Origin: JAGNKE01 sp964583335 | GTDB lineage: Bacteria > Pseudomonadota > Alphaproteobacteria > Micavibrionales > Micavibrionaceae | NCBI GenBank assembly: GCA_964583335.1 | Contig: CAZOVG010000002.1 | Location: forward strand, 186,001-250,000 | Direction: 5' to 3' | DNA: 64,000 nucleotides | In this document: in pieces, positions 57,673 through 64,000 of the stretch | Numbering within the stretch: position 1 is the stretch's first letter | Layout of the letters: each line of letters opens with the position of its first letter | Notes under the pieces: generated by a model | Told to the model about the DNA's origin: nothing | Databases searched by the model: none | The model's input: only the letters and a program-made list of their open reading frames with translations | Position numbers and translations under genes: made by a program

Positions 57673-59964
57673 ATGTCTCTTGAGCTTTCAGAGATTCTTG
57701 AATTCATCCGTTCCGCCGAAAGCGCGGTGACGAAGCGCGAGGTCGCGCGAGCATTCGGCATCAAGGGCGGGGACCGCCGCGTCGCGCTGAAGCAAATCCT
57801 GCGGCAGCTTGAGAAAGACGGGCTGATCGTCAAACAACCGGGCGGGGCATTCAGTATCCGCGACGGTCTGCCCGCCGTCGGTTTGATCGAGATTGTGAAG
57901 ATCGACATAGACGGCGATGTGTTTGCCGTTCCGACAGAATGGGATAAGGCGACACAGGGCGATCCGCCGCGCATCGAAGTCGCGCCCGATAACAAACATT
58001 TTCCAAAGCTTTCCGAAGGCGCACGGGCGCTCGCGCGGTTCGAGCGTCTGGCAGACGGCACATTCGCCGCGCATATCATCCGCGCGATCGATTCCTCCGC
58101 CGGGCGGGTTCTCGGAATCCTTCGCGCGACGAAGGGCGGCGCGGTGATTCAGCCGACCGAAAAGAAGGCCAAATTTGATTTCGAGGTCGCATTGGACGAC
58201 CGCAACGGCGCGGTGGACGGCGATCTGGTGATCGGCGAGATTTTGCCCGCGCGTGACGCACGGCGTAAGAGGGCGCGTATTGTGACCGTCCTCGGACGGC
58301 GGGACGATCCGCGCGCGATCAGCCTGATCAGCCTGCACGAAGCGGGATTGCGGGAGGAGTTTCCCGACCGGGTGGTGGAGGAAACGCATGGCATGCGCGT
58401 GCCCGAGTTGGCAGGGCGCGAGGATTTGCGTTCCATTCCGCTCGTTACCATAGACGGGCCGGACGCGCGGGATTTCGATGACGCGGTGTTCGCCGAGAAG
58501 CTGGATAACGGCGATTACCACCTGATCGTCGCCATCGCGGACGTGGCGTTTTACGTGCGACACGGGACAGCACTGGATCAGGAGGCGCAGCGGCGCGGCA
58601 ATTCCACGTATTTCCCCGACCGAGTCGTGCCGATGCTGCCCGAGGCGTTGTCGAACGATTTGTGCTCCTTGCGACCGAACGAGCCGCGCGCGACGATGGC
58701 CGTGCATCTCTGGATCGATTCCAACGGCGGGCTGAAGAAATACAAATTCGTACGCGGGCTGATGCAGTCGGTCGCGCGGCTGACCTATGAGCAGGTGCAG
58801 ACGGCCAAGGACGGATCGCCGGACGATCTGACCCGGCCCTTGATGGATTCGGTGATCGCGCCGCTTTACGAGGTGTTCAAGATTCTCGACCGGGCCCGGG
58901 CGGTGCGCGGTGCGCTTGAGCTGGATCTCCCCGAGCGGCAAATCCTGATCGACGACAAGGGGAATATGATCGGCGTGAAGCCCCGCGCGCGGTTCGATTC
59001 GCATAAGCTGATCGAGGAGTTCATGATTTTGGCGAACGTCGCGGCGGCCTCGGCGTTGCAGGGCAAGCGCGACTTCCCGTGCGTTTACCGCGTGCATGAC
59101 GGGCCTTCGTACGAGAAGCTGGAGAGCGCGCGCGAGTTCGTGGAAGGGTTCGGCCTCAGCCTGCCGAAGGGGCAGGTCGTGAAGCCCGCGCAGCTGAATC
59201 AGATTTTGAAGCAAGCGGCGAAGCTGCCCTACTCCCATCTGATTTCGCAGGTCATTTTGCGCTGTCAGAGTCAGGCGCATTACTCGACCGACAATATCGG
59301 GCATTTCGGTCTGGCGCTTGAGAAGTACGCGCATTTCACATCGCCCATCCGGCGATACTCGGACTTGCTGGTTCATCGCTCTTTGATCGGCGCGTTCGGG
59401 CTCGGCCCCGGCGGACTGGCCGACGAGGAAAAGGTGCGGATCGAGGAAATTTGCCAGCATATCTCGGCCACCGAGCGGACCTCCATGGAGGCCGAGCGCA
59501 ACGCGGTGGACCGGTTCACGGGCGCCTTCCTTTCCGAGCGGATCGGGGCGATCTTCGCCGGGAAGATCAGCGGCGTCACGCGGTTCGGGCTGTTCGTGGC
59601 TCTGGACGAGACGGGGGCGGACGGGCTGGTGCCCGCGCGGAGCATGCGCGACGATTATTATTTCCACGACGAGCGGGCGCATGCCTTGATCGGGCGGCGG
59701 CACGGGCGGGTTTTCCGCCTTGGTGCCCCGATCGTGGTGCGGGTGGTCGAAGCCAGCGGGATCACAGGCAGCAGCCTTTTTGAGCTCGCGGATCCCATGG
59801 CCGGAGCCGATTTACCGGGCCTCAAGGCCCCCCGCATCCCCAAAGGGGGCGGGCGCGACGGGCGGCCCTATGAGGGGCGCGGCGGCAAGGGTGGCCCGGG
59901 AGGGGGCAAAAAAGGCGGAAAAAACCGTGGAAAATCCGGAAAACGGCGAAAAGACAGGGATTGA
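57673..59964 (+). CDS. rnr: Ribonuclease R
   Basis: Processive 3'-5' exoribonuclease that degrades structured RNA. An N-terminal winged-helix domain (about 1-65), cold-shock domains, the RNB catalytic domain with TIDGPDARDFDDAVFAEKL (metal Asp residues, near 260-280) and the HFTSPIRRYSDLLVHR block (near 555), and an S1 domain (about 630-715: IFAGKISGVTRFGLFVALDE). A Gly/Lys/Arg-rich tail of about 45 residues. 763 residues. Begins 48 nt after topA. Confidence 0.96.
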   Translation: MSLELSEILEFIRSAESAVTKREVARAFGIKGGDRRVALKQILRQLEKDGLIVKQPGGAFSIRDGLPAVGLIEIVKIDIDGDVFAVPTEWDKATQGDPPRIEVAPDNKHFPKLSEGARALARFERLADGTFAAHIIRAIDSSAGRVLGILRATKGGAVIQPTEKKAKFDFEVALDDRNGAVDGDLVIGEILPARDARRKRARIVTVLGRRDDPRAISLISLHEAGLREEFPDRVVEETHGMRVPELAGREDLRSIPLVTIDGPDARDFDDAVFAEKLDNGDYHLIVAIADVAFYVRHGTALDQEAQRRGNSTYFPDRVVPMLPEALSNDLCSLRPNEPRATMAVHLWIDSNGGLKKYKFVRGLMQSVARLTYEQVQTAKDGSPDDLTRPLMDSVIAPLYEVFKILDRARAVRGALELDLPERQILIDDKGNMIGVKPRARFDSHKLIEEFMILANVAAASALQGKRDFPCVYRVHDGPSYEKLESAREFVEGFGLSLPKGQVVKPAQLNQILKQAAKLPYSHLISQVILRCQSQAHYSTDNIGHFGLALEKYAHFTSPIRRYSDLLVHRSLIGAFGLGPGGLADEEKVRIEEICQHISATERTSMEAERNAVDRFTGAFLSERIGAIFAGKISGVTRFGLFVALDETGADGLVPARSMRDDYYFHDERAHALIGRRHGRVFRLGAPIVVRVVEASGITGSSLFELADPMAGADLPGLKAPRIPKGGGRDGRPYEGRGGKGGPGGGKKGGKNRGKSGKRRKDRD

Positions 59965-59980
59965 GGGGCGGTCGAAAGAC

Positions 59981-60009
59981 TTGACAATTCCGCTCAAAGG
60001 CGGCATAAA
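59981..60009 (+). promoter_or_regulatory. Sigma-70 type promoter of rpmG
   Basis: TTGACA (59981-59986), 17-bp spacer, CATAAA (60004-60009), about 30 nt before the rpmG start, with CAGGAG as ribosome site. A near-consensus -35 and ideal spacing suggest strong expression independent of rnr. Confidence 0.75.
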
Positions 60010-60038
60010 GCGCACTTCGAATACAGGAGTTTACGACC

Positions 60039-60242
60039 ATGGCAAAGGCCACATACGTTAAAGTACGTCTGGAGAGCGAAGCGGGAACGGGCTACCGTTA
60101 CTACGCAAAACGCAGCGCACGCGCGGAATACAAGCTTCAGAAGAAGAAATACGATCCTTGGGCTCTGAACCCCGAGACGGGCAAAAAAGGCATGCATGTC
60201 ATGTTCGTCGAGAAAAAGATGCCCCCCTCTAAGAAGCAGTAA
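60039..60242 (+). CDS. rpmG: Ribosomal protein bL33
   Basis: 67 residues, very basic. VKVRLESEAGTGYRYYAKRSAR then KLQKKKYDPWALNP and HVMFVEKKM match bL33 (position guide about 7-28, 32-46, 53-61). No Cys pairs, so the zinc-free form. A little longer at the C-terminus than usual. It follows rnr as in many Alphaproteobacteria, has its own promoter and a strong terminator. Confidence 0.9.
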   Translation: MAKATYVKVRLESEAGTGYRYYAKRSARAEYKLQKKKYDPWALNPETGKKGMHVMFVEKKMPPSKKQ

Positions 60243-60266
60243 GGCTTCTTCGGGAACCGGAATTGA

Positions 60267-60291
60267 AAAAGCGCCTTTCGGGCGCTTTTTT
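60267..60291 (+). terminator. Terminator after rpmG
   Basis: AAAAAGCGCC / GGCGCTTTTT stem with a 5-nt loop and a T-run; works in both directions, so it also separates rpmG from the leftward pleD, which ends at 60322. Confidence 0.92.
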
Positions 60292-60321
60292 GATGCCGTT
60301 CGAGTCCTTTGTCCGGGGACA

Positions 60322-61791
60322 TTACAGAGGCGAAGTTGACGCTCCCGCGCCCTCGTCGTCTTCATCGCCATAGCTGGTGCGCGCGCTTTCCTGATATTTT
60401 TCGGGGTCGATTTTGCCAACATTCTCGAACACCGTGCAATTCCGCCCGCTGCGTTTGGCTTCGTAGAGGCATTTGTCGGCACGATCCAGAACTTCGTGAA
60501 TTTGATGGCCCCCATGTTCAATGACCGCCGCGCCCAGCGATGCCGTCACCCTTAATGCACCCGCCTCGATGGCACAGGGGAACGGCGTATCGGATACCGA
60601 ACGCCGCAAGCGTTCCGCTACCATATAGGCGCGTTCCTTGGAAATATCGGGCAAGAGCACTACGAACTCCTCCCCGCCCAGACGGGCAACGAGGTCGAAG
60701 CTGCGGAGGCTGCCGCTCAAACGCTCGGCGAAGATCTTCAATATTTCGTCGCCTACATTGTGCCCGTATGTGTCGTTGACGCTCTTGAAATGGTCGATGT
60801 CGATCATGATGACGGCCATAGCCTTGCGGCTGACCTTGTTTTTCTGGAGCAGCTTGTCGAGGTGAACCTCGAAATAACGGCGGTTATACAGGCCTGTCAG
60901 GCTGTCTGTTAGGGCCATGTTGAGGCTGATCTCGTATGTCGAGCGCAGACGTTCCTGGAAGCGTTTGCGGCGGATCTGGGTGCGAACGCGGGCCAGAAGC
61001 TCGTTCTTGTCGAGCGGGCGCATAATGTAATCGTGAGCGCCGATCTCAAGGCCGTGTGCGACGAAAACCATGTCGTCCTGTTCGGCGATCATGACGATCG
61101 GCACGGAACGCGTGCGTTCGTTGGATTTCAGGTGGGAACACAGGCGAAGCCCATCCTCACCGTTCAAGTTCAGACTGACCATCACGATGTCGAAGTCGTA
61201 TTTTGCGATCAGTTCCATCCCTTTAGGCCCCGTGTCGACGCCCATCACAATATTGTGGTCGCGCATCAGGGTTTCGGCGATTTTGTTCTTTTCGTATTCC
61301 TTGTCCTCGATCACCAAAACGCGTGCGCCTTCCACGGGTTCGGTCATGACGCTGGGCGATTCACTGACCGCGCCGAACTGGTTAGCGGCATTTTCGCGTA
61401 CACGCCACTCATCCAGCGCCATTTTCAGGCGGACGAGCGAACGGACGCGGGCCATCAGGGCTGTATCGTTGATCGGCTTGCTCAGGAAATCATCGGCGCC
61501 CGCCTCAAGCCCGCGGACCTTGTCCTGTGCGTCGGTCAGGGCGGTGACCATAACCACCGGGATGTGGGCGGTATCGGGATTCTTTTTGATCGCGGCACAG
61601 ACCTCAAACCCGTCCATGCCGGGCATCATAACATCCAGCAGAACGATATCAGGATTGTCTGTCTCGATTTTGCGCAGGGCCTCGGGACCGCTGGTGGCGG
61701 TCAGGACCTCATAATACTCCGTGCTCAGCTTCGCTTCGAGAAGCTTTACGTTGGGGAGAATATCGTCAACGACCAATACGCGCGCAGACAT
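60322..61791 (-). CDS. pleD: PleD-type response regulator diguanylate cyclase
   Basis: 489 residues: receiver 1 (1-120) with VVDDILPN, IVLLDVMMPGMDG and LSKP; receiver 2 (about 155-275) in which the phospho-Asp position is Ser (IVMVSLNLNGEDG), so it is an adaptor as in PleD; GGDEF domain (about 290-460) with DSLTGLYNRRYFEVHL, MIDIDHFKSVNDTYGHNVGD and RLGGEEFVVLLPD. An RSFD inhibitory site lies five residues before GGEEF. In Caulobacter PleD makes c-di-GMP at the stalked pole when phosphorylated. divK precedes it by 3 nt. Confidence 0.94.
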   Translation of the reverse strand: MSARVLVVDDILPNVKLLEAKLSTEYYEVLTATSGPEALRKIETDNPDIVLLDVMMPGMDGFEVCAAIKKNPDTAHIPVVMVTALTDAQDKVRGLEAGADDFLSKPINDTALMARVRSLVRLKMALDEWRVRENAANQFGAVSESPSVMTEPVEGARVLVIEDKEYEKNKIAETLMRDHNIVMGVDTGPKGMELIAKYDFDIVMVSLNLNGEDGLRLCSHLKSNERTRSVPIVMIAEQDDMVFVAHGLEIGAHDYIMRPLDKNELLARVRTQIRRKRFQERLRSTYEISLNMALTDSLTGLYNRRYFEVHLDKLLQKNKVSRKAMAVIMIDIDHFKSVNDTYGHNVGDEILKIFAERLSGSLRSFDLVARLGGEEFVVLLPDISKERAYMVAERLRRSVSDTPFPCAIEAGALRVTASLGAAVIEHGGHQIHEVLDRADKCLYEAKRSGRNCTVFENVGKIDPEKYQESARTSYGDEDDEGAGASTSPL

Positions 61792-61794
61792 TCC

Positions 61795-62256
61795 TTATAC
61801 CGCTCCTTCTCTCGGTTGATTCTCGGGCTGTTTTGCCACTTCCAGGCCAGATTCCCGCTCCGCCTTATCGAGGTAATGGCGAACGATCTCCATAAACCTG
61901 GCGACGGAAATAGGCTTGGATATATAATCTTCGCAGCCGCCGTCCCGGATTTTCTGTTCGTCACCCTTCATCGCGAAGGCTGTGACGGCAATAACCGGGA
62001 CCTTTTTTAGGTCGGGGTCGTCCTTGATCATTTTCGTTATTTCAAGGCCGGAGACCTCGGGCAGCTGAATGTCCATGATAATTAAATCGGGGCGGTGGGT
62101 CTTGGCCAGACCGAAGGCCTGACGTCCATCTCTGGTTTGCACGGTTTCAATTCCGTGGGCCTCAAGAAGATCGTGAAACAGCTTCATGTTCAGCTCATTG
62201 TCTTCGACAATGAGAACCTTTTGTTTTGTAACGCTAATCTGGTCTGAACCTGACAC
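61795..62256 (-). CDS. divK: DivK-type single-domain response regulator
   Basis: 153 residues: short N-terminal tail, receiver with LIVEDNELNMKLFHDLLEAHG, LIIMDIQLPEVSG (phospho-Asp), TAFAMKGDE and YISKPISVARF, and a Glu/Gln-rich C-terminal tail of about 20. In Caulobacter DivK controls PleC/DivJ kinases and cell-cycle asymmetry. The 3-nt gap to pleD gives the same divK-pleD operon as in Caulobacter. Confidence 0.92.
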   Translation of the reverse strand: MSGSDQISVTKQKVLIVEDNELNMKLFHDLLEAHGIETVQTRDGRQAFGLAKTHRPDLIIMDIQLPEVSGLEITKMIKDDPDLKKVPVIAVTAFAMKGDEQKIRDGGCEDYISKPISVARFMEIVRHYLDKAERESGLEVAKQPENQPREGAV

Positions 62257-62329
62257 TTTGAACCCCGGGCTTCTTACCCTTGCATCCTACGGGCAAGGGC
62301 TTTCCAAAACGTTAATTTTGAACGATAAA

Positions 62330-63268
62330 TTACGGTTTTTTAACCGCCTGATCGGGCTTAAGCTTATCCTCCTTTCCTGAACCGGGCGCACCGCCAGCGG
62401 CAGCGCCGCACGTACTTTCCAGAGGCTCCAGTGCGACGAGCTTCTGGGAGACTGTAAAGTCATGATATTCAATGATTATATCGCTAATAAGCCCGTTTTC
62501 GTGAAAAACGACGTTCATTTCGTAATCCGAACCGGCATCTTCCTTGTTCAGCGGAAAGAAGGCCAGACGTACGTTCCACGCCTTTGTGCGCAGAAGCTTG
62601 TCGTCCACGCCCGCGGACACCTTTATCAGATCGTCCGGCGGAACGGGTTTGCCGACGAAGCTGGTCACCTGCATCGGCCCATCCTGATCGCTGCCGTCGA
62701 AAATGGCAGAGCGGAAGAATTTTTTGCCTTCGCGTATTTTTTCAAGAACGGTCAGCGTATGAGACATCGGAAACAGCGTTTCGTCGGTCAGGGCGAAGGT
62801 CAGGTTCTCGGGGATCGTGTAGACCGCCTCGGGCCGCTTGCCCGGCTCGCCGCCGATCTGGGCCCCGCCCCGCAGTTCCTCGAACAACTCGCCGTCACGG
62901 CGGCGCTGGGAGGTGAAGGTCATGCTTTTGCCGTCGAACGGCTCATAGGTTGAATAATCACTGGTGATGCGCATGGCCGGAGTATCGGTATATTCGTACA
63001 CCAGATTAAAGCGGTGGCTGGACATCCACGCATCGCAGGTGGGTTGCCATTGATAATACATTTGCCCGCTGAGATTCTGGAATTGGGAGTTGCTGTGGTT
63101 AGCGATCATTTTTATTTCATAGAGCGCCTTGTGCGGCGCCAGCCCCGCCTGTGTCGCGCGGTCAACCGGCGGTGCCGCCAGAGCGCCGCTTGCGGCGAAC
63201 GTCAAGCAGACCGAGGCGATGAGGCGGCAAATGCCCTGCCCCTTGCGCGAAAAAAACTTTGACATCAT
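62330..63268 (-). CDS. EipB-like (DUF1849) periplasmic cell-envelope protein
   Basis: ATG 63268 gives a signal peptide (MMSKFFSRKGQGICRL ... GALAAPP) with cleavage near residue 33; the ORF's longer form has no ribosome site. The mature part begins LAPHKALYEIKM and has CDAW, STYEPFDGKSMTF and FFRSAIFDGSDQDG, fitting the DUF1849/EipB beta-spiral fold; two cysteines (PTCDAW, ESTCGA) may form the conserved disulfide. EipB keeps Brucella envelopes intact. A Gly/Lys-rich tail ends the protein. Confidence 0.82.
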   Translation of the reverse strand: MMSKFFSRKGQGICRLIASVCLTFAASGALAAPPVDRATQAGLAPHKALYEIKMIANHSNSQFQNLSGQMYYQWQPTCDAWMSSHRFNLVYEYTDTPAMRITSDYSTYEPFDGKSMTFTSQRRRDGELFEELRGGAQIGGEPGKRPEAVYTIPENLTFALTDETLFPMSHTLTVLEKIREGKKFFRSAIFDGSDQDGPMQVTSFVGKPVPPDDLIKVSAGVDDKLLRTKAWNVRLAFFPLNKEDAGSDYEMNVVFHENGLISDIIIEYHDFTVSQKLVALEPLESTCGAAAGGAPGSGKEDKLKPDQAVKKP

Positions 63269-63592
63269 ACCCTTAACCGGCCCTTGACCGGAAACTGATT
63301 GGTTAGCCTTAGGCTTATGCTTATTTATGATACCGCAAAGCGGCATAAGCATAAAGGGCAAAGCGGTTTTGGGCCGCAAAATGGGCAAAGGCTTCCCGAC
63401 GACCGGGCAATATTATCCATATTATCTTTTTTTGTCGCCCTCATTACACAAGGACCTCAAGCGTTAACTCCACTCATATCCTTGTAATACAACAGTTATT
63501 TACTCATTTCTGTCTGGCACGGGGTTCGCAATGTGTCTATCCGAGAGAGCGTTTGTCCGGCTTGTCCGGATTAATTGGAAAGGGTCACTTAT

Positions 63593-64000
63593 ATGACATC
63601 GGATCTTGTACAGACTGTGTATACCGGAAAGGGCAAGGGTCAACCCAAAGGTCAGGGGCTTGAGCTTACGCGCGCCGAAGGGTTTTTGAGCGGCGTTCAG
63701 GATATTTTCGATCTGCTGGGCGGGAAAAGCGACACTCAGGCCGCCAATCCCAGCGAGATCAACGTTATGGAGTTGCTTAAGAGCGCCTACCGCGCCATTG
63801 CCAGCTCCGAGAAGACGATCGCTGAACAGAAAGCAAGGATTTTGGAATTGGAATCGCGCCTCACCGTCGATGAGTTGACCGGGATGACGAACCGGAGGGG
63901 GTTTTTTGAAGCCTTCACCCGCGAGATCGACCGCGCCAACCGCAATAAAGACGAGGGCGGGCTTCTGATCATGATCGACATCGATAATTTCAAGACGATC
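63593..64000 (+). CDS. GGDEF protein, N-terminal part (cut by window edge)
   Basis: 136 codons from ATG 63593, preceded by GAAAGGG. A helical region (about 20-95) is followed by DELTGMTNRRGFFEAFTREI and MIDIDNFKTI, the opening of a GGDEF domain; the GGDEF loop itself is beyond the window. A cytoplasmic start without membrane segment. Upstream 63389-63592 holds no gene, only a short inverted pair TGTCCGG ... TTGTCCGG-like repeat near 63553-63570. Confidence 0.85.
   Translation, partial: MTSDLVQTVYTGKGKGQPKGQGLELTRAEGFLSGVQDIFDLLGGKSDTQAANPSEINVMELLKSAYRAIASSEKTIAEQKARILELESRLTVDELTGMTNRRGFFEAFTREIDRANRNKDEGGLLIMIDIDNFKTI

Noticed and set aside
57688..59703. 671-residue leftward ORF
   Set aside because: Lies entirely antisense to rnr, whose domains are complete; no recognisable motif.

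Overview
The window looks like a chromosomal segment of an alphaproteobacterium with a fairly G+C-rich genome. Pointers are an ATP12-type F1-ATPase assembly chaperone, an EipB-like (DUF1849) periplasmic protein, a DUF3035/BamF-like lipoprotein, a DUF1489 protein, a divK-pleD pair arranged as in Caulobacter, a MutL with the endonuclease motif, and the order pyrB-plsY-dprA-topA-rnr-rpmG. The genus cannot be fixed from sequence reading alone. Several GGDEF and receiver proteins suggest active c-di-GMP and phosphorelay signalling.

Layout. 1-4.4 kb: start of ileS (leftward), two small unknown genes, an AEC permease, two unknown genes and ribF. 4.5-6.6 kb: a bufferin operon (bufA1-bufB-bufC) behind a candidate ECF promoter. 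6.6-15.8 kb: lspA, a BamF-like lipoprotein, a paired M16 protease, pgi, a pentapeptide-repeat protein, mutL. 15.8-23.3 kb: two membrane proteins (one with a spermidine-synthase-like domain), ATP12, an AsmA-like protein, an RluC/D pseudouridine synthase, CrcB/FluC and an EamA transporter.

23.3-36.0 kb is the most striking part. The gene rarA (mgsA) is split by an 11,295-bp integrative and mobilizable element. Its two halves lie at 23336-24481 and 35774-35956, and an 8-bp direct repeat CCCAGAGG marks both junctions. Removing the element with one repeat copy restores a continuous reading frame through Walker A, giving a 441-residue RarA. The element carries a tyrosine integrase at the right end, a MobA/MobL relaxase with a candidate IncQ/MobQ-like oriT at the left, an AbiEi/AbiEii toxin-antitoxin pair, and a cargo block. 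The cargo is two very small ORFs, an OmpR-type regulator with its histidine kinase, then a four-gene operon: GT2 glycosyltransferase, LAB_N small membrane protein, ArnT-like transferase and PAP2 phosphatase. Two CTTAAG-type tandem boxes with 5-bp spacing, like those bound by PmrA, stand before the two transcription units. The likely reading is a self-regulated, mobilizable envelope (lipid A or core) remodelling island that inactivates rarA while integrated.

36.0-48.9 kb: nadA-nadC, a set of small conserved genes, an unusual succinate dehydrogenase locus (sdhC-sdhD-TPR gene-sdhA, then a GGDEF gene and an opposite-strand unknown gene before sdhB), a TerB-like protein, a putative nucleotidyltransferase-fold protein and asd. 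48.9-64 kb: a hybrid histidine kinase with Hpt domain converging on a lone receiver, then pyrB, plsY (with a composition break inside it), dprA, topA, rnr, rpmG, pleD, divK, an eipB-like gene and the start of another GGDEF gene cut by the window end. No rRNA, tRNA or CRISPR array was seen.
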